64,000 nucleotides of DNA from Rhynchosporium graminicola (Eukaryota; Ascomycota; Leotiomycetes; Helotiales; Ploettnerulaceae): contig FJUW01000017.1 of assembly GCA_900074885.1 (NCBI GenBank), positions 131,933 through 195,932 of the forward strand, in the 5' to 3' direction. Shown piece after piece: positions 48,676-61,860 of this stretch; within the stretch, counting starts at the first letter, position 1; each line of letters opens with the position of its first letter. A program made the position numbers and the translations under genes. The notes below the pieces were generated by a model that saw only the letters and a list, made by a program, of their open reading frames with translations, had not been told where the DNA came from and did no database searches.

Positions 48676-50531
48676 GGTGACAGAAAGATATTCAGGTTCT
48701 TGGTTGAGAAATTTACGGTAGTGCTGGTTTATAATTTTTCTGGTTCTGAAAGTGGCGATGAGCCTCCTTATTTAATATTCTATGCATGACGGTTTCAGTT
48801 TCCATATCATAGGCTGGAAAGCACCCGCTTTCAGCTTATCAAAAGAGTCTTCCTGCCTGCGGCCAGGTGGGAAATATTTGCTTCATAGCCCAGGGCTTTA
48901 CTCAAATAATTCGCATGATATACCCCACTGTCCAAGATACCAAGACACAACACTAGCGCCGTTCAACTAGCATCTGATTATTCTTTTGATACTTCGCCTG
49001 ATTCCTTGTACACCGTTTCGGAATCGCTCAGATCTATCAACGGTTGCTAATATATCCATAATAAGCAGATCACTCACGATGGTCTTTAAAGGGTAAAACA
49101 AACATAAGCCCCGAATTGGCGCCAAGTGAGAATATCAGATGTCGCAGAAAGTCTCTATACAAAGTGCGCCAAAACTGTAGCGGGCGTGCAAAAAAGATGG
49201 AAAATGGATCCACAGGCTCACGAATAAGGACATGCCTAGTCATCTAGTCCTGAGGTGACTGCAGATAGCCTATGAGGAAATCTTGAGATTCGAGTCACCC
49301 CCTGTAAGTAGCGACACAGGCACCAAGAGCTCGGTTAAGCTGACTGCCTGACTGCTTGTTGACTTTCCGTGACAACCAAACCAAAGAAATCAAAACATAA
49401 AAATGTCCTTTCTTCTTCTCTGTGTCGATGTAGATTTCTCTACGCCGAGATTCCAATTTAAAGAATTTCGTTGACTTATCTCGCGATAAGCAGATAATGA
49501 AGTATGATTCAGTTTACACGGAAGACGTTGTTTACTCAGCACAGGGGCTCGCTTAACCTGCATGTCATCCATCATCTTTTGGTGGTGGCCTAGATACAAA
49601 TTTTAGCAACGGACCCCATGGAATCCCTAAGTCCCCGAAAAACTTGACTATGACCCACGAAAGTTTCTGAAGGGGCCAAAGTCTTTGGCGATGGGATATC
49701 TCCCTATTGATTGAAAAAGTCTTCGGCGCAGAACCACGTCGTTGTGAAATGCAACATTCCGAGTCCTGAAATAATCCAAGTCCGCGGAAAGGTGTTTTGC
49801 CAATACTGCAACGAAAAGTAAATAATGTTATCGTCCTTTTCGAACTGCTTGATTGCGACTTGTAGTATGACTCTCAATTATATGGGCTATTGGGCACAAT
49901 CCAATTCGGCCGCTGATGAATAGTGGCAAGCAGGGATAATAAGTCCACAGCTGTCGATTTGCGTCGCTATCATACCTACACGAGCCTATGGATTGAACTC
50001 GGCCGATCACCATTATTACCTGGAAATTTGCAGCACTTGGTATCTTGCAAGAATTAATATACTTTCGAAAAATTCAAAGGGATTCTCGAAACGATCCAAT
50101 ACGCATTGACGAAAGAGATAAGTAGCGCACTATACAAAACAGCGGTCACACCTTATCGTGGGTCTATTATGATAGAGACGCTGTTTAATTTGACGATCTT
50201 TAATTTGAGGACAGGTTGGCAGAGTACTTAGTGCTGAAGAAGAATCCGTTCTCCTACAACATGACCACACTCAGAACGACTCTATCTCTCGGGATTCTTG
50301 GGACAGGCAGCCATGTCAGAGAATTATGCTTTAATCATGAATTCGTTGCTATTGTAAACTCCCCTCCCTCTCTAATCCGGAAAACCCCATCTTGATCAGC
50401 GATAATACCAAGTTTGCGTCTCCAGATACACCAGCAAGCAAGCATGAAGTCAGTTCCACGAGTCTTATACATGTGTTGACACTGCACAATGACATTACGC
50501 AGTCTATCAGCTGGCCATAGAGTAGTAACAA
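48676..50531. other. Intergenic stretch, nothing recognised
   Basis: This 1.9-kb, AT-rich stretch has frames no longer than about 70 residues on both strands and no splice-joined model or RNA gene. Confidence 0.4.
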
Positions 50532-51769
50532 TCAGATCCTAACACCCTGATCCATGGCGTTAACCGCATCTTGGTAGGTCTGCAACTTGGCACTCCAGGC
50601 GCTCGCAAAGTTCTTAACCAAAACATCCTGCATATCCTGGGAAGTAATTGTGCTCATGCTTCGTGATCCCATTTGGTGCCTGATGAGTTCCTGCATATCC
50701 CTGATATCTTGTACCTGCTTCTCCTCCTCCATCGATGCTGGAAGCGGAGTCCAGGGGGGGCAGTTCTCGTCGAGCTTGAGACTCTTCGCCATGGCCCAAT
50801 TTGGAGAACCGTGTGGGGGCTTGAGTAGAATTTCATTTCGGGAACTTTGATGTGTACTTTTGATTGCATCCTTATCATTCCAGCCAAGTAACTTCCTGAA
50901 GTTTTCGGGGGTGTCCTTACCGGTGACCACGAGACGGCGGATCGGATACCTGCCAACCCGTTAGATAATGACAGCGACATGAAATGTTGCTATATCGGAT
51001 GACGACTTGTCCACATTTGGAAATCTGACAGAGATAACAGCAAATGACGAGGAGGGTGGTCAACATACCTGAGACCACCAGAGCCGAGCTTGAGACCGAT
51101 TTCAACAGCTAATTCCTTCGCTTCCGGCGCATTCGGTGCAACAATAGTCCAGTAGTCGATAGCTGAAATTCGGCAGATGATCTTATGCTCCTTCCAGTCT
51201 GCTTTCTGGCAAGCTTTGGAGCAGTACTCAATGTTCTCACAACCACCACACCGCAATAATTTGGCGTTTTCGGCTGGGTTATTCTCGCATTTGCCGCATT
51301 TGGGTCCAGTCATCTTCTTCAGCTGCTTCACGACTGTTTCCCAAACATCCAAGGCAATTTTGCTGCTTGCCTCATCCCCGACTCTGATGTGACAGAGCTC
51401 CTTGCGCACTGCGGCAAGCTTGAGACGATCCTCTAAGGCCGTCGCGAAATTAACATCGTCTGTTCCCCAGCTCCATGGTGCGAATCGATCGTCTCGAGCA
51501 CTCTCCTTCATGGATGTGAATAATTTAAGCAGAATAGGGAGCACAATATCAGCGCGCTCTGCCACAGACTCGCATGATAGAATTTGAGCGGCCCCTTCGC
51601 TACTGATCGAATAGCGACTTCCCGGATTAACGATGTGAAGGATATCTCCTGGAGGCTCCAATGTTACGTGGCGGACTGCGAAGTGCCAGTGATTGTCCAC
51701 GAGTCCGGACGGGGTCTTCACTGCTCGGGGCAGAGCGTTGAACGCTTGGACGAGCTCTGGGAGTGACAT
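50532..51769 (-). CDS. MYND-type zinc-finger protein
   Basis: Two exons on the minus strand, 51769-51069 and 50949-50532, give 372 residues. The intron opens GTATGTT and closes TTGGCAG, joining LGSGGLR to YPIRRLV. A MYND zinc finger occupies about 158-199: C158, C161, C174, C177, C183, C187, H195 and C199, in the classical spacing. The N-terminal 150 residues are a helical region without a named fold. The C-terminal part has no recognisable domain and contains no SET domain. MYND fingers bind proline-rich partners, so a scaffold or regulatory role is likely. The substrate or partner is unknown. Confidence 0.9.
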
Positions 51770-53505
51770 TTTTTGTGTTGATGGTGCTGTCCGCGGATGG
51801 TCAGGAGCTGGGTGATATCTCCTCGCCGGAGATAATTAAGCGATTTTGAGGAAGACAGAGAGGAGTAAAAAGGAAGAGATAACAATCAGGGAAAGAAAGA
51901 GCAAACGGGTGAAGCTACAGAAAAGATGGAGCAGCCCCACTGTCCCGGGCCCTTACATGAGGTGCCTTGCTACCTTCCTTATCACTCATGTATATGTCTT
52001 TCTTGGAACGAGTTCTTGCAAGCAGGCCTTATCTCATTTGTTTGCTTTAAGCACGTTACCAAAATTGCCTACACTGCCTCGTAAAACTAAGGGCGACCCT
52101 GGCCCCTATCAGCACGTGATATGAAACACGTGAGCGTAATTCTTTGTCACAAGACTAAGCCGTTTTCAGCTTACGGAGACTGGACTGAAGGAGTTAATTG
52201 TTGAAGAGCGCCGATTTGTTACAAAGTCAGGGACATTTCTCGAGACATGTATGCAGTACTACTTGTAAGTCGTGTGCCTTTTCCTAGACTCATATTGAAC
52301 AGCAACCTTGGAAGATGAGTTAATTACCAATGTCCGCAATGGCATCGCTGGAGATATAAACTGATATTCTCCTCAGTACCAAGCTCCACGAAGTTACTGG
52401 ACTGTTCAGTCCCACTCGTAAGGCCGCCTGTACCAAGAAGGTTTTCAAGGTTTCAAGCCTCAGGTCCCATCTGGATTTGATCCTGTTGTACTTAACATCC
52501 TACGCACGTAGCACATTTGAGCATACTTGTACTGTCTGCTCTGATATATAAATTTAAGCACATAAACCTCTGAAGGGTAGATCGACGATGATATAATCCG
52601 GAAAGTGACAATCAGCGGACAGCTGTTGTATGTCTTCTCGTCTATTTCTCTTTGTAAGCACCCTTATCGTAACACTATTCTCTCGAATTTAAACTATAGG
52701 CCACTGACTTGAATACTTCTTATAAGTGGTTTAGAGCCTGTCAGACTTGTTACACTGACCATAAGTTGATCCTTTATAGAGTTTAGAAGATTCTCGAGTC
52801 TATAAAGAACGTTCAGGAACGAAATTAAGTGGTTAAACCCCCTTGAATGAATTACTGCCCAGAAAGATCCATAATTACATTCGGACCGGGGGGAGGGGAT
52901 AGTATCAACTTTCGCCCATTGGGTCGAAGGGGAACTCATTGGAGCTTACTTAGACTTGCTGATCGAGGAACTGTTTTATCGTGGCTTTGCGCACGGCTTT
53001 CTGTCAAACTCGTCGCAATTTTGTCCACCTTAGGCCTCGGAAATATGAATCAGACAGTTCATTTGCGAAGGCTTTCAAGTTAGCTCCTTTTCGGCATTGT
53101 AACAAGGCGGCTCTGCTTGTCGGTGTTACAGATCCTTGACGTTAGCATCCTGTATTCCTAACTCGGACAGTTCCAAAAAGTCAAACAGTCCCCCACATGT
53201 GAAACTTTCATCTAACTAAGCCTTGTCGATGCCTTCATCGACATTAGTTAGTGCATTCGCTAGTTGCTTCTAGAATACTGCACTACCCCGCAACCTCGGT
53301 CATTATGGATGAGATCCTGACTGTTTTACTTTCACCTGATGGAGCTTCAATGTAGAACGCGAAATTGTTTCGCACAGCTGAGTCGATAGATCTTATACTT
53401 AAGATTATACATAAGAAGAGAACACCCCGATGCAGAGCTCTCTGTCTTGCTCTCTGCCTTGTACCGCCTATTTTACTTTAAGATTCTGGTTTCGTATTCT
53501 CCATT
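51770..53505. other. Intergenic stretch, divergent promoters
   Basis: This 1.7-kb stretch has no supported gene. It lies between the MYND gene (minus) and the P450 (plus) and should hold both promoters. Confidence 0.4.
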
Positions 53506-55260
53506 ATGGTTTCTTCATTCACAAAGAAGACCGTTGCGGTGAGCTCTGTCGCAACTGCCTTGATCGTGTTCCAAGCTCCGCATCTACTCCCTGAGAGACT
53601 GTCTCGAGCTGTTGTTCGATTTCTGATTTACGACGGAGTACTTGCTATTTTCTACACATTATTCATTTACCCATTCCTCGTCGATCCGCTGCGACATCTC
53701 CCTGGTCCCAAAGTAAGATCCTCATTCAACTTCGGGCGTTGAGCTTGCCCCCTCGTGTTAATGTATGTCTCTAGAGCTACAACTTTCTCTATGGAAATGG
53801 TCTAGCCTCGTTTTCGAAACCTCCTGGTCAGGAAATTCTCAACTGGGTCAACGATCCCAAAATCAAAACGCCTGAAGGGATAATTCGCTTCCGTGGCTTC
53901 TTCAACAGATCAACTCTCGTTCCCACCTCCGTCGAAGCACTCAAGAGTGTTCTTTCGGATCACACCTACGACTTCATCAAGCCCAAAGAAGTATCCAGTT
54001 TTTTAACCCTGATCATTGGTGATGGATTAATTCTGACGGAAGGTGATATTCACAAATTCCAGCGGAAAAACACGTTACCTGCCTTTCAGCTAAAGAGCTT
54101 AAAAGAGCTATATCCCGTGTTCTGGAGCAAAACCAGAGGATTGGTGGAGGGCATCGAGGCGGACATCGATCATCTTACCAACAAGGAAACAAATAAGGAG
54201 CCGGTCATCGAATTCGGGGAATGGGCTACACGAGTCACTTTAGACATCATTGGTCTTGCGGGCATGGGTAGAGACTTCAGTGCAGTCAAGAACGCCGATG
54301 ATGAATTGGTACAGGCATATACCATCTTGTTAGATCCGACGATTGAGAAGGCGATTTATTTTGCAACGAATATCTTAGGGCCGCAGAGTCTGGTGCAAAA
54401 GCTGCCATGGAAACAAAACGCCGACCTGAAGCGGGTAACTGGGCAGTTGAAGAGTTATTGCTTGAAGAACGTGAGAGAAAAGAGAGAGGAGTTCAAGAAG
54501 ACTGGGAAACTTGGAAAGGATATTCTGAGTTTACTGATCGAATCGAACAATTTCAACGATCAGGAGTTGGTTGACCAAATGTTGACATTTTTGGCTGCAG
54601 GGTGAGCTCTGATGTTCTTTTGTCTGCTTAGGTCGCTGGTTGACATGAAATTATAGACACGAGACAACTTCTAGCGCAATGACCTGGGCTGTTTGGCTAT
54701 TGGCAACTCATCCTGATTGGCAGCATCAGCTCCGCGAAGAAGTCCGCGGTGCCCTCCCATCAGTACATTCTGACGAGATGCCCACCGTGGCACAGATTGA
54801 AGACCTGCCTATCCTCAACGCTGTCGTCAATGAAACTCTCCGTCTCTACCCTACAGTTCCAATGACAGTTCGAAAATCCATCCGCGATACCCACATTGGA
54901 AACGTTCCTATCCCAGATGGAACACGAGTCTTGCTCGTTCCTTGGGCCATCAATCGATCTACGCATCTCTGGGGAGAAGACTCCGAGGTGTTCAAGCCTG
55001 AGAGATGGCTAGCTGAGGGATGTGCGAATACGGGCGGGGCGAAGAGCAATTATGCTCAAATTACCTTTCTTCATGGACCGAGAAGTTGCATCGGGATGGG
55101 ATTCTCCAAGGCGGAGTTCAAGTGTTTATTGGCGGGTATGGTGGGAGCCTTTGACTTGAAGATGGCTGATCCGAATGAGAAAGTTTGGCCTGCTGGTGTC
55201 ATTACCACGAAGCCTGCGCATGGTATGCATTTGCATATCAAGAAATTGCAGGGTTGGTAG
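53506..55260 (+). CDS. Cytochrome P450 monooxygenase
   Basis: Three exons, 53506-53712, 53775-54601 and 54657-55260, give 545 residues. The N-terminal membrane anchor (about 12-65) is followed by the Pro-rich hinge LRHLPGPK, which ends exactly at the first intron. The I-helix motif AGHETTS spans the second intron. ETLRLYPTVP (K-helix), VLLVPWAIN and FKPERW follow. The heme-binding loop is FLHGPRSCIG with Cys489 as the thiolate ligand. It is probably a microsomal enzyme using NADPH-P450 reductase. The family number and substrate are not readable by eye. No polyketide, NRPS or terpene gene lies nearby, so a role in detoxification or fatty-acid and xenobiotic oxidation is as likely as secondary metabolism. 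Confidence 0.95.
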
Positions 55261-57329
55261 CATGTATAGCTCGCAGGTGGTACTATTTGTCTCCTGTTGT
55301 ATATTTATCTCTGAACTTGTTCTATGAGGCATGTGAAAAACTACGAAACACATAAAGCTTGCAATTTGACAGTGCCCGTCTTTCCTTTCCATCTGTCGTC
55401 TAACTGCTTTGGCGTCGGTGCGCTCCTCTCTGACTTTTATTGTCACTCTGTCTTCCATTGAATCATTCTCGAGTGCCGTGCATAGGTCTGCAGAACAGGA
55501 CTATATCAAGAAGGCAGGAGAAGGGGACAAGGGACGGAAGGGGAAAGTGGTGACTTGAGCTTCTCAATAATTGACCCACGTTGGAGTTCCGAGTTCCTCG
55601 TTGGCAGTATAGTGAGAGCTCTATTGAGATCCAAATTGTTTTGAAGTTTTCAAGAATATTGGTCGAGTAATATTTCACAAAGTCGCGAAGCAATGATAAG
55701 ACTTTACTTGAGCAAATTTCCGAATGTCATGAATCGTTGGTTGATTCCTTAAGTCTGCGAAAGTTATGGCATTGCCGCATTCCTTGGACCCTCGTAGCTT
55801 CGCTTCGCTGGCCAGAAAGGGTCAGGCTCGCATAGAATTATTGACAAACATATGCTAGAGAAATGGCAGCCTAATTCATGCAACTTTTCCAATCAAGGGG
55901 AACTGCAGCGTCTGGGTGGGCGACAGGTGGAGGTGCGTGTATCGATCAAATACCAGGAAGACGTCTGCATCTTATGGGAAACGTTACCACGGAAAATGGA
56001 ACGTCTTACGTTTGTCGGGTTGATGATATAAATAAACATTATTGGCAAGACCATTACCCAAAGATATTCCGATCCCTATGACTGTTTGGCCGTGATGAAT
56101 CACAATGAAGAACGATGCCAAGTTGAACCCATTCCCAACCTCCGAGGAGATAACGAGCCTCCAGAATGAGGGATCAGAAGCTCCGGAGCAAGAAAGACAA
56201 AAAATCATGAATCTTCAGCCATGGCTTAGCGAAGAAGTCAACAAATCGAAATATAATTGGCTGTCATATAGTACCGCAATGCCAAGAGAACAGTCTGTGT
56301 AACAGGGCTTAGCTTAGAGCGTCGATTTCTTTTCAGCTGAGGAGGTCAATCAAAGTTGTATTCCTTCGTTTCCCAGAACGGGTATGGTGCTGTGATACTT
56401 GACGACTTGTGGCTTGACAAGTCTAGGGTTCCCCGCTCGGTGGAACGGGCGTTTCCCCCACACTTTGTGTCTTTCTGAACTAAAAATATTTCGCTGGCAG
56501 TTGTTGTGCTACGCCCTATTTATACCTGTGTGCATGTATGCAGGATAACTCTTTTTGCAATCGGGCGTTGCAATGGCCCGATTAGTAGGTACTGTAAGCG
56601 AGGATGGAGTCTGTGAGGTTGTGGGTAGTGTAGCTGTGGACGTTTCATTAGTAGAGCTTCCAACGGCCGGGGTGATTTAGACATGAATGACCCCTCAACA
56701 TGCCACACCAGTCTATTCAGCAAGCTACTATGGCTTAGTCTTGCACAAGTGATATGCCTTCCTGGCAGATACCTTCTACTGAGCTGAAGTGCAAGATGCT
56801 CTTCATATCATCAATGGACTGTTGTATTAAAGGCTTTAGAGGTGAATAGAAATTGCCTTGTCCACGTTCCATTCCATCCATAAGATTATCAGCTGGGGCT
56901 GTAAAGACTATGCTCCTGACCATTGCCAGCTCTTCATGATAGATGGCTGGGCCTTTGTCAATTTTGATCTAAGCAAGCTAGATGCTCCTGCATGCACGAT
57001 CCTGAAAGAAGTAATACCGGCCCAAGTTTCCTCCCACTTTATCAGCTCATCCCCCTCCAAGGCGGAATCTTGAAACGAAAGAGGGAGTACCCGAGATTAG
57101 TCTGGCTTGGGTTTAACAAAAGTAACAAGTGGCTGGATTTCAACAATGTCATTTGCTGCTGGACAGGAAGAGGCTTGAGATACTATGGCCGTACTACCAT
57201 GATCGAGGAATTTTGAGTCTTGCGATATGAGCTGAAGGAGGGGAGAAGGTCACACGGCGTCGACGTAGAAGCGCGGAGGAAAATAATGGTCGGGTAGTTG
57301 ATCTTCCATTGACTATCAACAGCTACAAG
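55261..57329. other. Intergenic stretch with unassigned frames
   Basis: Frames at 55878-56302 and 56858-57216 (plus) have fair composition (for example a Glu/Gln-rich segment near 56150). They lack a common splice path and a family. They may be remnants. The tail is the promoter of the small secreted gene. Confidence 0.4.
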
Positions 57330-57339
57330 TATATATATG
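57330..57339 (+). promoter_or_regulatory. Probable TATA box of the eight-Cys secreted protein
   Basis: TATATATATG lies 120 bases before the ATG at 57450. It is followed by an A/C-rich leader with CAACA-type repeats, typical of strongly expressed fungal genes. Confidence 0.55.
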
Positions 57340-57449
57340 GCTTCTGATCTCCTCGAAGAAGCATCTTCAGAGTCAACACTTCAATAAGTCAATAAATCAA
57401 CAAAATCAAAAACCCAAGATCAAGACCTGTACTTTGGCATTCAATCAAC

Positions 57450-58033
57450 ATGAAGTTTCAACTTGCGATCCTCGCCCTCCTTCCCCTCTCCTACGCTCTT
57501 CCATCACCCGATGAAGCTGTGAAGACCGTCGACGGCAAAGTACTCGGTCGTGATGAGATCGCCGGCCGTGCAGCCTCACCCGCTGAAATCTTCAAGCGTG
57601 CTTGCGATTACAGCAGTGATTGTACCAGCCTGAAAGGAGCTTCGCCTGGTAAATACGTAAGCTATCAAATCTTGCTCTATTCCATCTTTCTATTTTGCAA
57701 GACTGACATGATTTGAAATAGTGCGGATTCTGTAAACAAGTCAGAGCCCCAGCCCTTGTGAACAACATCTACCAGTAAGTTATCTTCACTCGCTAGCTAG
57801 AGATCTCGGAATCCTAGCCTTTTGGGACTCTTTGCTTAATATATAATTAGAGTCAATGGCGGAACTGGCGATCGCAGCTGTTGCGACTATGGTCCGAATT
57901 CCGGGTGCAAGAATCACTACGCGACTACAACTGGAGGGTAAGTGTTTGATCTCCCCCTGTCACTGATTCGGCAATTAATCATGAGAATTACAGTGCCAAT
58001 CGTAACTGCGGCAATAATGACCGTGGATGGTAG
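57450..58033 (+). CDS. Small secreted cysteine-rich protein with Kex2 propeptide
   Basis: Four exons, 57450-57656, 57722-57774, 57851-57937 and 57994-58033, give 128 residues. The layout is a signal peptide (1-16, MKFQLAILALLPLSYA), a propeptide ending FKR at 48-50, and a mature 78-residue part starting ACDYSSDC. The mature part has eight cysteines (C52, C58, then CGFC, CC and two single Cys) and Gly/Asn-rich loops near the C-terminus (ANRNCGNNDRGW). This architecture fits a secreted disulfide-bonded peptide such as an antimicrobial or effector candidate. I do not recognise the family. Three introns in so short a gene, all in phase, support the model. An apparent TATA box at 57330 fits good expression. 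Confidence 0.85.
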
Positions 58034-58669
58034 GGGAAGTGTCAAACTCGAAGTTGGCATTGGAGGGCCATATGGATGTGGAGCCGAGATCTGATGTGAT
58101 GATTGAGTTGGTACCGTAGGAACAAGTCCTGTGCTTAACAATTATTCAATTTCTATCATCTCCCCTATACCACACCTCTTGCTTGATCTTGAGACAAAGC
58201 TGTGGTTTACCCATCAATCGTCATGATTTTCACTAGAATCCACTTGAAGTCATCTGTTGCCATAGTGGTGATACCGGGAATACATTTCCAGATAAGAACT
58301 TGCTTGAAATATTATAACGTGCCATACTTCTTTTTACGCCCCGGGATAGAAAGGATAAAATTGAAGTTTTCAAGCAAGATCGTATGATATGACATCAGAT
58401 GTAAAACTTATTTTCTTCATCCACAACCCAAATCCAAGAACTTTGCTTCGGTTCTGTGGTATAGACAGACTGAACAGGCATGGCCGTTGTGGGAATAGAA
58501 ACACTCATAGAAATGGGAGTGGGGAACACCTTGCAACCCGTTCGTCGACAGTAGGATTGACTAAGCGATGCCTTGAGTCTAGATGATGGTCCCGTCGACG
58601 GTATCTATGAGCACATACTTGAATGCGGACCCATGTATATGACTCTACCCTAGCCTTCGTTGCGAAGTC
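58034..58669. other. Intergenic stretch, nothing recognised
   Basis: This 0.6-kb stretch lies between the secreted-protein gene and the 3' end of the PAQR gene. Only short frames are present. Confidence 0.4.
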
Positions 58670-59784
58670 TCAGTCCGGGCATTGGCCTTGCTTCACAGTG
58701 TAGAATTGATCCACGGCTTTGAAAAAGGCAGAAAAGTGGACTGTGAGACCAATTGCCATCCCTACATGGAATAACTGATGCGAATGACCCCAAATATCAA
58801 ATTGGCCAGGTTTCCACGACTCAGTGACTCGCAGCTATATATGGCGAACGGAAGTCAGCGACAATGGTCTTAGGAATGGATCTAGAGTCTGTCAAGCTTA
58901 GAGGAGAGACTTACGGCATAGATGGTCACAGAACACAAATATACGAATATCGTCCAGGAATACAAGGAGGCACCGTACTCTACATTGGCACGATTCCAGC
59001 CAACCTGAAAGATCTTGATAATGATTGGAAAGAATGCTGAAGAGGCCATGACGGAAAATACGAGACCGCGGAGAGCTTGCATCTTCGGTGCCCGGAATGT
59101 CTTAGAAAACAAGGCAAGCAGGGCGGCAACGAATTGGGCAACGAGATCAACCTTGTTAGAGTTAGCACAATCAATTTATTGAGAGTATACGCCAAATTCT
59201 GCGTGAGTAACTCAACATACACCAATCCAAGTGAATTTGGTGCTAGCTGAAGCACATGGATATGTGTACCAAAGTCCAGGCGCGAAGCAGCCAGCAGTGA
59301 CTATCAGAATTCCAAGGAAGTCAAGCTTGAGACAGAACAAATGTGTGGATTGCGAATGGTTCGACAGGACATGGTAGGTGGTTGAAAGTAAATAACAGAT
59401 AATCCCACCCAAGAAAAACAGAAAAAACACAATGCTGTCGTCTGCACTCATTGATGGATAATGTTCCTTGGCGTACCTACTCCACCAGGTTCCCAAGACA
59501 ATCATCCATACTGCTGCCATGAGATGAGTGTAGATGTTGCCAGCTTCGTTGTGGATGTATCCCATACTCTTGATACACTCCCAATACGAGTTCGTCTCGG
59601 GTCTCCAGCCAGTCCAGATATTCTCATTGTCTTTCGCCCATTCTGGGAGCTCATCGAACAAAAGAAGAGCTTTGGACTTTGCCTTTTGTAAGAGGGGGGC
59701 ATCGTCCTCAGCTGCTGTACTTGACCGCTCAGCGCGCTCACTTCGCACTGCCAAGGAATTTCGTTCTCTCATCGTAGATTGCAT
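58670..59784 (-). CDS. PAQR / hemolysin-III family membrane protein (Izh-like)
   Basis: Three exons on the minus strand, 59784-59221, 59151-58915 and 58834-58670, give 321 residues. A charged N-terminus precedes WTGWRPETNSYWECIKSMGY and IHNEAGNIYTHL, the conserved family entry. Seven membrane helices follow, with the first metal-binding His in LLSTTYHVLSNHS, KLDFLGILIV (the conserved Asp), and the last pair in FDIWGHSHQLFHVG. The fungal homologues (Izh proteins of yeast) act in zinc and sterol homeostasis and respond to an adiponectin-like ligand. The family is also linked to ceramidase activity. The exon-1 donor GTATGT at 59220 keeps the frame open; the GTGTAT two bases earlier would create a stop. 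Confidence 0.94.
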
Positions 59785-60738
59785 GGATACACACAGCGGG
59801 TCGCAGGAAGGCAGATCTCCGTCTTTCCAATTGACTGTGGTCTAGGAGATTTCTTAAAAGATATTTCAGTTGACAAGGCTTCCGGATTTTCGAGTTCTTG
59901 GGTTAGAACTGGGTGAAGCGGATGCTCAATAATTAGAAAGAAATGGCGCGGGCTACATTCAGGTCCACATCAACTGTATTTGAAAGTTATCAAACATTCG
60001 GAATTGAAAAGTCAAGCATGAATATGGCCTGTAAGCGAAGCCAAAGCAAACGTGACAGCGGCGGTGGCTTTGAAAGGGGGTGTATCTCAATGACGCTAAC
60101 AAATACACGAAACCCACGCTAAGATAGATAAGGTTGTTTACCTCAGAGGAAATGTCAGGGGTAAGTAGATGCTACGCAATGGTAGAATGACAGTCACAGG
60201 ACGGTTCCGGGTTTGAATCGTGTAAGAAATGAGGAATTACTAGGAAATGGGTCTCTAAAGATTCTTAGATAAGAGCCTCCTTGTGCCTACCTAATTGAAT
60301 ACTCAGAGCGAAAACTCTTCGTAAGTAGGTAGTTTAAGACTCGGTATCGGCACTAGCCTATAATAGCCACCTGCAGTTCCCTCACTTTAAGCGAGCGAGC
60401 CCTCATTAAACTTCAACATACTTACAGTACGCTCTCGCATTTTCAAGGAGTCGATATTCGCCCGATTTGATGAGAATACCTAACCGGGTGGCATTGCAAT
60501 TTTCCACACTTAGGCAAGTCGAAGTAGGGTGATTAAAGAAGTTTTATCCCTGCCTCGCATTTGCCATTCAGTACCGTACTAGCTCCTGAATCGTTCCTAG
60601 AGACGAACATTCTTACTACGAACCGCTAGAGACCCGTCCCCTGGTGATTCCTTCCTATTTGTACGGCAATCCAATTGAAGCGTCAGAAGACTTTGAGCCG
60701 ATTGTTCGTTTGCTCTGCTCTTTCCTTTAAGGTATTAC
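59785..60738. other. Upstream region of the PAQR gene
   Basis: No supported gene. This 0.95-kb stretch is AT-rich and holds the PAQR promoter. Confidence 0.4.
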
Positions 60739-61351
60739 CTAGGCTGCGGCATGGGTTCTGGGGGGTTTTTTTTCTTCGAAAAACCCACCCATAGGGCACC
60801 TTAGGTAGGTTTTTTAAGGTATCCATCCCATGGAGTGCTGTAAACACCTTTTCACACCTTTTGTGGGGCCATCCGAACGCCCTGTAGGTGGCCCTGAGGC
60901 AAATGTCCAGGGAGTAACTTTAGCGCACTGCACCCTGAAGCACTCCCTGGAGTAATAGCGTCTTAGAGAATCTACTCTTCTTATTGGCTACAATCGCTGT
61001 CTCGGCTAATCTGATGTTTACAGCACTCCATGGGATACAGAACACATAGGTGGGTTTATCCTCTAGAGGAAAACCCATAGATACTTCATAGGTGTCCATG
61101 GGTTTTCTGGTCTTTTTAACTCGTATAACTTTCATATATTTCGTTGTAATAGGGATCTATACTATAAATAATGAAAATATATGTAAGATATATGAGTTAT
61201 GAAGACTAAAAAACCTATAGGTTTTTGCCACCCCCATGACCTATAGATTGGGTATCTATAGGTTAGATGGAAAATTTTCCATAAAATCATAGGGCGTATA
61301 GGTGGGTTTATTTCGGGCTTCCCGCCTGTGGTGGCTCATGCCGCAGCCTAG
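60739..61351. mobile_element. TA-flanked inverted-repeat element (MITE-like)
   Basis: The ends carry a perfect 15-base inverted repeat: CTAGGCTGCGGCATG at 60739-60753 and its reverse complement at 61337-61351. Both ends sit next to TA, as for Tc1/mariner-type insertions. Inside, 60825-60845 and 61016-61036 form a second perfect 21-base inverted repeat (ATCCCATGGAGTGCTGTAAA plus C). The rest holds short A/T- and G-rich repeated words (CTATAGG, CCCAC). No transposase is visible, so it would be non-autonomous. The subterminal repeat may be the transposase-binding part. Confidence 0.7.
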
Positions 61352-61860
61352 TATTTATGTCAAGGAAACGAGGCGATATGAATTCGTCGTTGGCGAATAA
61401 TAGATCCTACTAGTATAAATGATTGTCGCAACTCAACTCCAATGTCATAAATGCATCTTATGATATTGAATGAACTATCAATTCAAAGTCCCGTAAGCTT
61501 TTGATAACTTTACTATAAGTTGTGATCTTAGATGATGGATTTACAACGAAATATCGGCTCAAAAAGCCAGAGGTTGTGGAACTATAGCTCCGACTATCAT
61601 GAGGCAAGCCGATGATCACAACTGGATTGAAAAAAGCTTGCAAAATCGAACTGCCTGGAGGAGCTACGGAGGACAATCGTTGCTTCAATATTCTAGCTGA
61701 ATAGCAAATATGATTCCACCTACCGCGACGAAATCCTGAGTATCGATATGCTTTCATGACTCCAAGTCCCTTTTCTCAAGCTTGATCCTGCCGTCTCGAA
61801 CGTCACAAACCATCGGACGTAATTTCTCCAGACAAAAATCCTTATCACTCGATGAGTAGA
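61352..61860. other. Stretch after the mobile element
   Basis: A 99-residue minus-strand frame at 61458-61757 is not recognised and has no start context. It could be the 3' part of the next, poorly preserved gene. Confidence 0.3.

Noticed and set aside
55878..56302. Possible small gene with Glu/Gln-rich frame
   Set aside because: The frames cannot be joined by a good donor-acceptor pair and show no known motif.
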